The notes under the pieces were generated by a model. It saw only the letters and a list, made by a program, of their open reading frames with translations. It did no database searches and had not been told where the DNA came from. A DNA stretch of 64,000 nt, taken from the NCBI GenBank assembly GCA_039817415.1, contig JBCBVV010000021.1, forward strand, positions 1-64,000, in the 5' to 3' direction. Both the position numbers and the translations under genes were made by a program. This DNA is from JALEFZ01 sp039817415. GTDB taxonomy: Bacteria; Bacteroidota; Bacteroidia; J057. Shown here one piece after another: positions 43,792-52,149 of the stretch; the stretch's first letter is position 1, and the number at the start of each line of letters is the position of its first letter.

Positions 43792-44443
43792 TTGCCCATA
43801 AGACAATATTCAGACCCATTTGCAAAGCCCTTTGGCGTACATCCTGCGGATCGTTGTGCACATTTACATCTTCCCAACCATCTCCTAAGTCACATTCGTA
43901 GGTGTAATAGCAAACCACCCGATTTTCATAAATCATAGCTAGCCCTTGTGGTGGTTTTTTGTCGTGCTCATGAACTTTGGGAAGACCCTTGGAGAAATCA
44001 AAGTGCTGATGGTAAATGTTATGGGTGAAGGGTAATTCAACCCATTCAAGGTCAGGAAATACCTTTTTCATTTCTCGTCGGACATATTTATCCATGCCGT
44101 AGTTATCATCTATATGCAAAAAACCACCTGAAATCAGGTATAGCCTTAAGTTACGTGCTTCTGCATCTGTAAAGCTGACATTACCGTGGCCTGTCATGTA
44201 GACATATGGATATTGAAAAATCTGAGAACCACTGGCTTCGACCACATCCTCTTGGCTAGCAATTTTCGTGGTAGAATTCTGATTGATAAAACGAATCAGA
44301 TTGGGCAAAGAGCTTGGATTTGCATACCAATCTCCTCCACCCTCATATTTTAATTTGGCTATCTTAAAGTGAAAAGGCTCACTTTGGGCAAAAACGGAGG
44401 CCGAAATGGCCCAGATCATTACAAATCCTACTAGATATCTCAT
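43781..44443 (-). CDS. DUF4159 domain secreted protein
   Basis: A 220-residue DUF4159 protein with signal peptide (YLVGFVMIWAISASVFAQ). Family motifs: FKIAKLKYEGGGDWYANPSSLPNL, YPYVYMTGHGNVSFTDAEARNLRLYL, GGFLHIDDNYGMDKYVRREM, YHQHFDF and YTYECDLGDGWED. DUF4159 has a flavodoxin/GAT-like fold and is commonly found in Bacteroidota envelope clusters, with no biochemical function known. Its stop lies 11 bp inside the convergent DUF4340 gene; it is divergent from the DUF2461 gene. Confidence 0.95.
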   Translation of the reverse strand: MRYLVGFVMIWAISASVFAQSEPFHFKIAKLKYEGGGDWYANPSSLPNLIRFINQNSTTKIASQEDVVEASGSQIFQYPYVYMTGHGNVSFTDAEARNLRLYLISGGFLHIDDNYGMDKYVRREMKKVFPDLEWVELPFTHNIYHQHFDFSKGLPKVHEHDKKPPQGLAMIYENRVVCYYTYECDLGDGWEDVNVHNDPQDVRQRALQMGLNIVLWAINH

Positions 44444-44528
44444 ATCTTAAAAACGAAATTTCACTTTAGGTGTTCTTATCTGATGGCGGCTTTCAATCAA
44501 ATTGTGCAATCAAAACAGTAAAAACAAC

Positions 44529-45194
44529 ATGATCCATCCAAACACCTTTACCTTTCTCAACGAATTAAAGGAACATAATGTAAAAGAGTGGTTCGATGAG
44601 AATAGAGGTCGATATCAGGAAGCTAGGAAAAATGTAATTGATGTAGTGGACGACATCATTGATGGAATAATTGACTTTGACGATAGCCTACGAGGAATAG
44701 ACCCCAAAAAGTGCCTATTCCGCATCAATCGGGATGTTCGTTTCTCTGCCAACAAAGACCCTTATAAGACGAATTTTGGTGCAAGTATCGCCAAAGGAGG
44801 AAAAAAGTCAGGCTATGCAGGCTATTACGTCAACATAGATCCTTCAGGATGCTTTGCAGGAGGTGGATTCTACATGCCGCCTTCCCCGGTATTAAAAAAA
44901 ATCCGTGAATACATTGACCTGAATGGAGAGAGATTGGAGGAAATCATCCAAGAAGAGAAGTTCGTCAAAACCTTTAGAGACATTGATAGAGGACCAGAAT
45001 TAAAAACTGCCCCAAAAGGATTTCCCAAGGATCATCCACATATCCATCTTTTGAGGAAGAAAAGCTTCACTGCTATCAATAGCTTTAGCTCCAAGGATTT
45101 CCAAAAGAAAAACATGGTAGACGAAGTTGTCGAAACTTTTGAAGCTTTGGCCCCCTTTGTTCACTTCCTGAATGACGCCATGGATAATTCCTAA
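44529..45194 (+). CDS. DUF2461/TIGR02453 family protein
   Basis: About 221 residues from the ATG at 44529; a TTG at 44502 precedes it in frame. The family pattern is clear: TFLNELKEHNVKEWFDENRGRYQ, LFRINRDVRFSANKDPYKTNFGASIA, GYYVNIDPSGCFAGGGFYMPPSPVLKKIREYID and GFPKDHPHIHLLRKKSFTAI. TIGR02453 proteins are widespread soluble proteins with no known biochemical role. No signal peptide. A hairpin at 45207-45246 lies shortly after its stop. Confidence 0.95.
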   Translation: MIHPNTFTFLNELKEHNVKEWFDENRGRYQEARKNVIDVVDDIIDGIIDFDDSLRGIDPKKCLFRINRDVRFSANKDPYKTNFGASIAKGGKKSGYAGYYVNIDPSGCFAGGGFYMPPSPVLKKIREYIDLNGERLEEIIQEEKFVKTFRDIDRGPELKTAPKGFPKDHPHIHLLRKKSFTAINSFSSKDFQKKNMVDEVVETFEALAPFVHFLNDAMDNS

Positions 45195-45206
45195 AGAAGC
45201 ATATGC

Positions 45207-45246
45207 TAATGGCCAGTGAATAGAAATCCATATCTGCTGGCCATTA
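45207..45246 (+). terminator. Terminator-like hairpin after DUF2461
   Basis: A perfect 10-bp stem (45207-45216 with 45237-45246) with a 20-nt loop, 13 bp past the DUF2461 stop. Only a short T-rich stretch (CTGTTTC) follows, so termination strength is doubtful. Confidence 0.5.
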
Positions 45247-45292
45247 CTGTTTCAACTATACAAAACACCCAATACCTAGCCCATCAACTCCT

Positions 45293-45454
45293 AGAGACTG
45301 TTTAGGTATATCATTTGTAGTTTACAGCTAGGACGTTAAGGTTCTGAGGCAGTATTTTTTTTGAGCTTTAGTGGGGCTAACGGGAGAAAAAAGTGCAAAC
45401 TCAGGTTCTTGAAAGACAACTGTAAACAAGAGGAATAATTCTTAAACAGTCTCT
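45293..45454. repeat. Fold-back, MITE-like element
   Basis: Terminal inverted repeats AGAGACTGTTTA (45293-45304) and TAAACAGTCTCT (45443-45454) match exactly. Inside, GTTTACAG (45320-45327) pairs with CTGTAAAC (45420-45427), CTGAG with CTCAG, and a T8 run with an A6 run, so the whole 162 bp can fold into one long hairpin. No ORF inside. I found no clear target-site duplication and no second copy in this window. It could be a non-autonomous insertion element or a structured RNA. Confidence 0.6.
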
Positions 45455-45746
45455 TAGTCAAAAACAGCTATTTTTCCTTCATCGCTCTTCCCCCAAGAGG
45501 AAAAAAGAAAGATTAAAATCTCCAGCTCTAAGGATAATATTGAGTTTACTAAGGGACTAAAATACGTCTAAGTCATTCAAATACAATTCCTTACAAGTCA
45601 GATCTACTTAAAAAGCTATCTAGCTCTTTATATATTTTCCTATCATTTGTATCCTTTTATATGTGATCTATCTTATTGGTATATCTAAACTTTGGAATTA
45701 TATTGTGGTAGAACCCTTTCTATTAAAACTACATCAACTTAACAAC

Positions 45747-46187
45747 ATGAAAATCAAAGCTACCCTCTTATTGATCTTCTCACTGTTGCTTTCTCTCTCT
45801 ATGACTGCAGCTGGTGGCCCTGGTGGCAAGACTTCACTATTTTCTTTTGATGAGAAAGAAGCTGATGCAGCTGTTTCCCATTTGACTGAAATCGAGCAAA
45901 TCGTTAAGGAAGAGAACCTTACCCTAGAGGAGCTTGAAGCCAACCACACTGAACTATTGGCAGAGCATACGCTTTTAGACAGCTCTATGCGTGGACCTAT
46001 GGATGAGCTTCCTGGCAACATTCCTCCATTTGTTTGGGGATTCTGCTTGGGCTTGATCGGTGTATTGATCGTTTACCTGGTTACTGATGACAACCAGCAG
46101 ACTCAGAAATCATTGCTGGGATGTCTGGTAGGTAGCCTTGTTGGTGGTCTTATTTATGGTGCTTCTGCCCTATTGACGGTACAGTAA
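45747..46187 (+). CDS. Small secreted membrane protein, start of the YidD cluster
   Basis: About 146 residues from the ATG at 45747; an in-frame upstream stretch from 45663 has no supporting features. Signal peptide (IKATLLLIFSLLLSLSMTAA), an acidic helical region (residues 30-85), then two membrane helices: PFVWGFCLGLIGVLIVYLV and a Gly-rich one, LLGCLVGSLVGGLIYGASALL, of glycine-zipper type. This layout (signal, charged helix, two close helices) suggests a small inner- or outer-membrane protein; no family recognised. Terminator at 46208 follows. It lies 60 bp before the next gene of the cluster. Confidence 0.75.
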   Translation: MKIKATLLLIFSLLLSLSMTAAGGPGGKTSLFSFDEKEADAAVSHLTEIEQIVKEENLTLEELEANHTELLAEHTLLDSSMRGPMDELPGNIPPFVWGFCLGLIGVLIVYLVTDDNQQTQKSLLGCLVGSLVGGLIYGASALLTVQ

Positions 46188-46207
46188 GAAATAATTCAAA
46201 ACGAATG

Positions 46208-46234
46208 AAGAGGTGGTTTCGATCACCTCTTTTT
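46208..46234 (+). terminator. Terminator with TTCG tetraloop
   Basis: A 10-bp stem (46208-46217 with 46222-46231; outer pairs A:T, one G:T pair) closed by a TTCG loop and ended by Ts. It separates the small membrane protein gene from the next one and excludes the apparent upstream start at 46205. Confidence 0.88.
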
Positions 46235-46246
46235 ATTTACCTCCCT

Positions 46247-46990
46247 ATGAAAGGCAAATTTCTCCCAATCTACCTCTTGTTAGCTACCCTTTGGTTATTG
46301 GGATATGGTCAACTATCGGCCCAGTATTATCATCGACTGGAAGCCGACTTCACCATCAAAGAAAACATCAACGACTCTACCTCCAGTTTGGTCATTGGCA
46401 AAGCCTTCTATGATACCTACAATCAAAAGCTAGTTTACGACCTAAGTTTTCCAGCGAAAGAAGTCTGGGTGTTTCAGGATAGTTTACTCTACAAGGAATC
46501 TGCAGATACTTCTAGCATGAGATGGAGCGATCCCTCAGCTGTCATTTGGTCGATCTACCACCTTAGCCTTACCAACCAACTTGCAAATTTTGGTCTGTCA
46601 GATTCCCTTTTCGAAATATCAAATGTAGAAAAGGAAGAAGATATGGTCATCACGACCTATAGTCCGCTCACTCCCTTTGATAAATTCATGGGTCCTATCA
46701 TGCTCGCCAAGAAGGGAAAACTGTTAGATGGAATAGTCTTCGTAGACCCTCAGGGCAGATTGGTCTCCAAACAATTCTACAGAAAATACAATACGATGGG
46801 AGGCCTCCCTTTCCCTGGCAAAATGATCCAAATTACTTACCCAGAGGGTACAGCCAGATATCGTATCACTGAATTTGAAAATGTTCAATTCAATCAAGCC
46901 GATCATGAAAATTGGTACAATTATCCTATGCCTGATCCTCTTGATTGGAGCAGGGAGAATGGCCCCATTGCTGGCGCAAAGCCAAAGTGA
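46247..46990 (+). CDS. Secreted LolA-like protein
   Basis: About 247 residues from the ATG at 46247; the in-frame ATG at 46205 is inside the terminator. Signal peptide FLPIYLLLATLWLLGYGQLSAQ. The mature part is beta-rich with YYHRLEADFTIKENIND, SLVIGKAFYDTYNQKLVYDLSFP, EVWVFQDSLLY and LDGIVFVDPQGRLVSKQFYRKY, a pattern similar to the LolA/LolB lipoprotein-carrier half-barrel. LolA-like assignment is by fold pattern only. The last 86 bp overlap the signal-peptide region of yidD in another frame, so the two are tightly coupled. Confidence 0.75.
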   Translation: MKGKFLPIYLLLATLWLLGYGQLSAQYYHRLEADFTIKENINDSTSSLVIGKAFYDTYNQKLVYDLSFPAKEVWVFQDSLLYKESADTSSMRWSDPSAVIWSIYHLSLTNQLANFGLSDSLFEISNVEKEEDMVITTYSPLTPFDKFMGPIMLAKKGKLLDGIVFVDPQGRLVSKQFYRKYNTMGGLPFPGKMIQITYPEGTARYRITEFENVQFNQADHENWYNYPMPDPLDWSRENGPIAGAKPK

Positions 46991-47309
46991 AATGCAAGAA
47001 ATGGCCAAGCTATTCCCACTTAAAGAGCAGAAAAAAACCAAGTGGGCCGTAGCCAAAAACAACTCAAACGAAATTGAATGGGTCTTTTCAACAGGATTCC
47101 TCGCCTATAAATCCTTTGTATCCTCTCAGGATGGCACACATTGTACTTTTCATCCCAGTTGCTCTGTATATGCCCTAGAATCTATCAAAAAGAACGGAGC
47201 GATTATAGGTGCCATGGATACGTTCGATAGGCTGGTACGATGTAATGGACTAAGCCCTGAGTGGTACCCATTCGACAGAAAAAAGAAGCTCCTCATCGAC
47301 AAACCTTAA
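46905..47309 (+). CDS. yidD: YidD-family protein with N-terminal signal sequence
   Basis: About 134 residues from the ATG at 46905 (TTG 46875 and ATG 46881 are upstream, in frame). The YidD domain is unmistakable: FLAYKSFVSSQDGTHCTFHPSCSVYALESIKKNGAIIGAMDTFDRLVRCN, including the CxFxPSCSxYA core and the RLxRC motif. YidD normally is a cytosolic, ~80-residue membrane-insertion factor beside YidC/rnpA; here a hydrophobic signal (GTIILCLILLIGAGRMAPLLAQ) precedes it, suggesting export to the periplasm. It starts inside the preceding gene and is followed by TPR genes, not by yidC. Confidence 0.9.
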   Translation: MKIGTIILCLILLIGAGRMAPLLAQSQSEMQEMAKLFPLKEQKKTKWAVAKNNSNEIEWVFSTGFLAYKSFVSSQDGTHCTFHPSCSVYALESIKKNGAIIGAMDTFDRLVRCNGLSPEWYPFDRKKKLLIDKP

Positions 47310-47331
47310 CTTCTTTCTTCCCCCCTTTGCT

Positions 47332-48168
47332 ATGAAATGTTTATGTGCTTTCCTATTTCTTCTTAGCTGTTCCTGTACCATCTGGGCACAGCAGAAGGAA
47401 AATATCTACGATGAGGATCACTCTATTAGATTTGCGGGTCATCTCTTTCAACGAAAGGATTTTGCCATGGCAGCAGGAGAGTACGAGCATGTGCTATTTT
47501 TCCAGCCTAAGGATAGTTTCTTCCACCATCGTTTGTTGATCTCGTATCTAAAATCTTCTCAGTTCAATACTGGCATAAAGCGTGGAAACGAATTGTATCC
47601 CTCCCTTACTAGCATGCCCCCGGATATTGCCTTCACCCTAGGCAAGACTTATCTCATGGCAGAGCGTTATGAGGCGTTGACATACTTATTTCTTGGGGAG
47701 AAAAGTAGCCTAAAGCCTTCAGATAAAGCTTATCTCAGCATAGGCAATAACCTAATCAATCGAAATTGGGAAGAGGCCCAGAGCATATTTTCCCAACAAG
47801 ACCCCAAGAGTAAAATCGCAGAGCTATATCGCCCTATCGTTCAAAGAACTGAATCCGTGGCCTACAAAAAAGCTTGGGTTGGAGGAGTTCTATCCGCCAT
47901 CATCCCTGGCACAGGCAAGATATACGCCAAGCAATGGAAGGATGGCGTCATTGGTCTCTTGTTTGTAGGATCTCTCGCCTTTAGTACCTACAGACAGTTT
48001 AATCGAGGTGGAACAGATAATTGGCTAACCTTTGTCTATGGTGGATTGACCCTAGGCTTTTATGCGGGAAATGTTTTCGGATCGTGGAAGGCAGTTAAGC
48101 GATACAATCAAAGGATTGACAATGAAATTATCCAGCAAACAAAAGCTCGTATTTATTCTCGCCTTTAG
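47332..48168 (+). CDS. TPR protein with C-terminal membrane region
   Basis: A 278-residue protein: signal peptide (CLCAFLFLLSCSCTIWAQ), TPR-like helical pairs (about 30-165; FQRKDFAMAAGEYEHVLFFQP, FNTGIKRGNELYPSL), then a C-terminal membrane module with VGGVLSAIIPGTGKIYAKQWKDG and two further helices. The PGxGxxYAKxWxDG pattern resembles the TM2/DUF5683-like family common in Bacteroidota. It overlaps the next, paralogous gene by 47 bp and sits 22 bp after yidD. A periplasmic TPR domain anchored by C-terminal helices fits a scaffold role in the envelope. Confidence 0.8.
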   Translation: MKCLCAFLFLLSCSCTIWAQQKENIYDEDHSIRFAGHLFQRKDFAMAAGEYEHVLFFQPKDSFFHHRLLISYLKSSQFNTGIKRGNELYPSLTSMPPDIAFTLGKTYLMAERYEALTYLFLGEKSSLKPSDKAYLSIGNNLINRNWEEAQSIFSQQDPKSKIAELYRPIVQRTESVAYKKAWVGGVLSAIIPGTGKIYAKQWKDGVIGLLFVGSLAFSTYRQFNRGGTDNWLTFVYGGLTLGFYAGNVFGSWKAVKRYNQRIDNEIIQQTKARIYSRL

Positions 48169-48979
48169 CCTATTGGGATTAAGGGCTTGGAGCCAGTCAT
48201 TGCAGGAAAGCTTTGAACTGGCTGCACATTATGTACAAATCAGTCAATTTGAATTAGCTGCTGAGACCTACGAAAGAATCCTATTTTTCGATCAAAATAA
48301 CACCTATCGATCCAGATGTTTTGATCAACTGGCTGGCTGCTACATTGCATTAGGCGAATGGGAAAAAGCATTAACTCAGCTGAATTTTGCCTATTACCAA
48401 CAGACCACGCAAAAAGGAAGAAATCAAATTCAATTCCGTCTCATAGTTACCTATCTCCTAAGTGGAAAACCTCAATCAGCTAAAGAGGAAATCCTCATTC
48501 TGGAGGATGACCTTTCTGAAGAAGAAACCGATAGATTCCATTATTACGCTGGCATTACTTATTTCTCACTTGAGGACTTTGCCAATTCCAAAGCCCATTT
48601 CGAAGCCTACCTTGGAGAAGAATCAACCCCCTTAAGAGATGAGTTAGACAATATTTTTCTGAGAAATGAGAAAGTATCCCGTATCAATCCTAAAAGAGCC
48701 CGCCGCATGAGTCAGTTCCTTCCAGGCTTGGGACAGGCTTATGCAGGAAATGCAAAAGATGCGATCAATAGTCTCTTACTGACGGGTGGTTTGTTGACAC
48801 TTACTGTTTATGTCGGCATAAACGTCAGTATTTTCGACGCGATACTGGCTGTCTGGCCTTGGTTTTACCGATATTATCAAGGTGGGTACAAGCGTTCAGA
48901 GCTCATGGCCTTTAACAAAAAAGAAAGAAAAAGAGCAGAAATTTATCAGGAGCTCCTACAGCTATTGGCGCGCAGATAA
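48122..48979 (+). CDS. Second TPR protein with C-terminal membrane region
   Basis: About 285 residues from the ATG at 48122, which gives a signal peptide (KLVFILAFSLLGLRAWSQ); an upstream in-frame start lies within the previous gene. It is a paralogue of the preceding protein: TPR-like helices (SQFELAAETYERILFF, LGEWEKALTQLNFAYYQ, FANSKAHFEAYL), then RRMSQFLPGLGQAYAGNAKDA and two membrane helices. FLPGLGQAYAG matches the TM2/DUF5683-like motif. Both paralogues start with similar sequence (YERxLFFxQ). Last gene of the cluster. Function unknown. Confidence 0.8.
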   Translation: MKLSSKQKLVFILAFSLLGLRAWSQSLQESFELAAHYVQISQFELAAETYERILFFDQNNTYRSRCFDQLAGCYIALGEWEKALTQLNFAYYQQTTQKGRNQIQFRLIVTYLLSGKPQSAKEEILILEDDLSEEETDRFHYYAGITYFSLEDFANSKAHFEAYLGEESTPLRDELDNIFLRNEKVSRINPKRARRMSQFLPGLGQAYAGNAKDAINSLLLTGGLLTLTVYVGINVSIFDAILAVWPWFYRYYQGGYKRSELMAFNKKERKRAEIYQELLQLLARR

Positions 48980-49057
48980 GCGCTGAGCCGCCCTCCAATG
49001 GATTGCTTTCCAGTCTTATGGGTACTATTTTAAACGAATTCAAAATATCTAATCTAT

Positions 49058-50875
49058 ATGAAATATACTGTAGCGATGGCCACACTCTTAAGTGCCATGT
49101 GGATGCAGATTGCAGCTCATACCTATACGTACACCTTAACGTGGCTTGAGCCTCATACCAAGACCTTTGTTATTGATGTAAAAGCAAATGCGGACGAAGG
49201 AGCGTATACAGATTTTGCCATTCCGGCTTGGAGACCAGGTCGATATTACCTGCAAGATTACTCCGCCGCTGTTTCAAACTTCAGCGCAAAAAGCGGAGCA
49301 AAAACCCAACTCAATTGGAGGAAAATCAACAAAGATACCTGGAGAGTATTTCATGGAGACCAAGAAGTAGATGACATAACCATTTCCTATCACTACTTCG
49401 CCAATAACCAGGACGCAGGCTCTAGCTATTTGTCAATAGATCAGGTGTACTTTAATCCCGTAAATTTATTCATGTACAAGCCAGGCCAACTAGATGGCGA
49501 TGTAGAATTGAACATTCCAAATCTGGACCTAAACTGGAAAAGAGCTACAGCTTTGACTCAAACGGATAACCAAAGGGTATTCACTGCGAAGTCCTTTCAC
49601 GAATTTGCGGATAGTCCAACGGTGTTTTCCTCTAAAATGAAGCAGTTGAGCTTTGAAGATCAAGGAACCACAATTTACATACACGTTCAGGGGAATTATC
49701 AGGGAGATGAAGCAGCAGACCAAGGTCTTATCGAATTACTACAAACCATCTGTGCTGAACAAGCTGCCATTTTTGGGGGATATCCGATGAAAGAATTCCA
49801 CTTTATCTATCGACTCCTACCCTATAATATCAGCCATGGGGTAGAGCATATGTACTCTACCTCTATCGCCTATCCAGAGTTAGCCACACGAAATAAAGTC
49901 GCCCTGGTAAGTAAGTTCAAAGGAACCTCCACTCATGAGTTTTGGCACGTTTGGAATGTGAAACGCATTCGACCTGAAGCCATGTGGCCATATGATTACA
50001 GCCAACCTCAGTATACTTCCTTGCACTGGTTTACAGAAGGGGTTACCAGCTATTATACTTCCCTCACCCTGATACGGACCCAATATTACGATCAGGATCA
50101 GTTCTTACGGATTCTTTCTAGAGACATTCAAAGCCTTGAGAACAACTATGCTACTAAAGTAGTCTCTCCATCTCAAATGAGCTTTGACAGTTGGTTGAGC
50201 AGATCGCCTTATGGCATGGCCCACACCAACGTATCCTACTATTCGGCGGGTTCTCGCCTGGGCCTTATCCTTGATTTGAGGATCCGAGCACAGACCAAAG
50301 GAGAAAAATCACTTGATGATGTTTTCCGCTACTTGTATAAAACCTATTACGCCCAGGATAAGGGGGTACCAGAGGATGGTGTGCAAGATGCGATCGAAAG
50401 CATTACAGGGGAATCATGGAAGGATTTTTTTGATAAGCATGTTCATGGCACCGAATCTTTGGACTATAAAAAAATCCTGAAGCCTTTTGGCTTGGAGCTT
50501 ACCATTGCTGAGACGGAAGAACCAGGCACGAGAGGCATTGGAATCATTTCTGCTGAAAACACCTCTCAAGGGCTTTACATCAAGCGACTCCATAGATCGG
50601 GAGATGCATTTCTGGATGGATTAGCAGAGGGGAATCTGATTCTGGAAATCGACGGCCAGTCGTTTGGCCGAATTGATTTCGACGACTATCTCAACCAAAA
50701 CAAAGGGAAAAATATTGAGCTACAAGTTTTCGCCGATGGAGAAATTCGCACGGTGAACATTGCTTATAATGGACGATTTGTTCCATCTACTTACGAACTA
50801 AAACGCGTAAAAAAGCCTTCCAAAAAGCAGGAGAGCTTGTTTTTAGACTGGGTGTCCTCTAAGGTGAAGTCCTGA
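49058..50875 (+). CDS. M61-family metallopeptidase with PDZ domain
   Basis: A 605-residue glycyl-aminopeptidase-type enzyme. A short signal peptide (VAMATLLSAMWMQIAAH) precedes an N-terminal beta domain (YTLTWLEPHTKTFVIDVK, FAIPAWRPGRYYLQDY). The zinc site is HEFWH, with His293, Glu294 and His297, and the third ligand Glu in WFTEGVTSYY. A PDZ-like domain lies near residues 505-575 (GLAEGNLILEIDGQSF). M61 enzymes cleave N-terminal Gly or Ala from peptides. Export suggests periplasmic peptide processing. Monocistronic. Confidence 0.95.
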   Translation: MKYTVAMATLLSAMWMQIAAHTYTYTLTWLEPHTKTFVIDVKANADEGAYTDFAIPAWRPGRYYLQDYSAAVSNFSAKSGAKTQLNWRKINKDTWRVFHGDQEVDDITISYHYFANNQDAGSSYLSIDQVYFNPVNLFMYKPGQLDGDVELNIPNLDLNWKRATALTQTDNQRVFTAKSFHEFADSPTVFSSKMKQLSFEDQGTTIYIHVQGNYQGDEAADQGLIELLQTICAEQAAIFGGYPMKEFHFIYRLLPYNISHGVEHMYSTSIAYPELATRNKVALVSKFKGTSTHEFWHVWNVKRIRPEAMWPYDYSQPQYTSLHWFTEGVTSYYTSLTLIRTQYYDQDQFLRILSRDIQSLENNYATKVVSPSQMSFDSWLSRSPYGMAHTNVSYYSAGSRLGLILDLRIRAQTKGEKSLDDVFRYLYKTYYAQDKGVPEDGVQDAIESITGESWKDFFDKHVHGTESLDYKKILKPFGLELTIAETEEPGTRGIGIISAENTSQGLYIKRLHRSGDAFLDGLAEGNLILEIDGQSFGRIDFDDYLNQNKGKNIELQVFADGEIRTVNIAYNGRFVPSTYELKRVKKPSKKQESLFLDWVSSKVKS

Positions 50876-51001
50876 AAGAACCTTGATGAAGCCATGTGTT
50901 TAAAATATTTTAATGTCTTCATACGACAATAAGACAGATGACATTTTCAACCCTTTGGGACAAATGGAGTCTTTAAGTCAAACAAAAAATATTTACGCAA
51001 T

Positions 51002-51196
51002 ATGTTCAGCTTTATAGGAGGTATCATCGGATTCATCTGGTTAATCATCACCCTAGGTGTACTATACAACATTTGGGTGGAGAGCAAGTTGGAAACAAGC
51101 TCCAAACTTTTGTGGACAATAGGAATTTTCATCCTTCCCTTTCTAGGCCCGCTGGGCTGGATCTTGTTTGGAGAGCGTACAGGCAACATGGCCTGA
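51002..51196 (+). CDS. PLDc_N domain small membrane protein
   Basis: A 64-residue protein with two membrane helices, FIGGIIGFIWLIITLGVLYNIWV and LLWTIGIFILPFLGPLGWILF. The second carries the PLDc_N signature LLWxIxIFxxPFLGPxxWxxFG. PLDc_N segments normally precede phospholipase D-like domains but also occur as single small proteins of unknown role in Bacteroidota. Its length is normal for such stand-alone members. A bidirectional terminator lies 36 bp after the stop. Confidence 0.92.
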   Translation: MFSFIGGIIGFIWLIITLGVLYNIWVESKLETSSKLLWTIGIFILPFLGPLGWILFGERTGNMA

Positions 51197-51231
51197 TATA
51201 AATTAGAGTAGATTAGATTGATGTATAAATA

Positions 51232-51262
51232 AAGGCCCTTGACGTTTTATCAGGGCCTTTTC
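51232..51262. terminator. Bidirectional terminator between PLDc_N and the GDSL lipoprotein genes
   Basis: A 9-bp stem (51232-51240 with 51253-51261) whose outer A:T pairs give short T-runs on both strands. It lies between two converging genes. Confidence 0.88.
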
Positions 51263-51288
51263 CTTATTTTTTACCTATTGCTGGCTTA

Positions 51289-52005
51289 TTAGGGCTTCTT
51301 GATCAATGCCTTGATCTCTGTGGTCATGATTTCTACCCATCTCCTATACATCTCACCAGAAGGGTGCAGTCCATCTGAAGCGACCAAGTCAGCATTGTCT
51401 TTTGCCTCTCTTGAAATTGGGGTAATATCGATGAATGGAATACCGCGTTGTTCGCATACGCCTTTTGCATAGGCGTTGTACTCATCCAATTCTTTGGCGA
51501 TCTTATCTGTATCGCGGCTTTGCCCAAAAGGTGTTACACCGTAATCCGGGATAGAAACCACAAATACCTTGTCAGTTCGTCCTCTTGCCTTCTCAATCGC
51601 TGTATCTAATAGTTCTACAAATTCTGTTTCATATTGGCTAAAGGGATATCCTCTAAATTGGTTGTTGACCCCAATTAGAAGGGATACAATAGAATAATCA
51701 TTATCGGGATTCTGGGCAGCTATGGCGGACTGAAGTTCATCAGTGGTCCAACCTGTACGAGCGATAATCTTTGGATTACCCACAGCGAAGGCAGTATCCT
51801 TGTTCAAAGCCTCTGCCAATAGCACTGGCCATCTTTCGACTATGGGGACACTTTCTCCAATTGTATAGGAATCTCCCAGCGCCAAATAGGAAGTTTCGAT
51901 AGGGGCCTGCGGTTCACTAGGAATATCAGGATCTTCCGTATTCCCTTCTGGATTACAGCCAAAAAGGCAGAGGAGAAGCAGAATTGTCAGACCCATACGG
52001 TACAT
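51289..52005 (-). CDS. SGNH/GDSL hydrolase lipoprotein
   Basis: About 238 residues from the ATG at 52005 (52032 also in frame), with lipoprotein signal LTILLLLCLFGC. SGNH motifs: block I LALGDSYTIGE (nucleophile Ser), block II Gly in ARTGWTTDELQ, block III GVNNQ, and block V SDGLHPSGEMY, with Asp and His of the catalytic triad. It is a predicted esterase or lipase on the periplasmic face or the outer membrane; the natural substrate is unknown. It converges on the PLDc_N gene and diverges from the sigma factor gene. Confidence 0.93.
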   Translation of the reverse strand: MYRMGLTILLLLCLFGCNPEGNTEDPDIPSEPQAPIETSYLALGDSYTIGESVPIVERWPVLLAEALNKDTAFAVGNPKIIARTGWTTDELQSAIAAQNPDNDYSIVSLLIGVNNQFRGYPFSQYETEFVELLDTAIEKARGRTDKVFVVSIPDYGVTPFGQSRDTDKIAKELDEYNAYAKGVCEQRGIPFIDITPISREAKDNADLVASDGLHPSGEMYRRWVEIMTTEIKALIKKP

Positions 52006-52149
52006 AATGTCTTTTTTTAGGATTGGCATCATTTCGGTAATTAAACAGTTGGATTGATGTTGAAACTGTAAAATGAACCTTCTGGTTCAAAATATTTCTG
52101 CTTTTCAGTCGACCTCTCAAGGAGACACACTACTTCAAATCCGAATCAA

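Larger units (their letters stand above)
45195..45746. other. Gene-free region with hairpins and a fold-back element
   Basis: 552 bp without a convincing gene. It holds a terminator-like hairpin (45207-45246), a 162-bp fold-back element (45293-45454) and an AT-rich 3' part. The last contains TATCATTTG at 45641-45649, close to the -7 consensus, as a possible promoter for the gene cluster starting at 45747. I see no tRNA or protein-coding remnant. Confidence 0.65.

Noticed and set aside
50900..50920. AT-only palindrome TTAAAATATTTTAA before the PLDc_N gene
   Set aside because: Simple AT palindromes of this length are expected in AT-rich spacers; no T-run or neighbour context supports a function.
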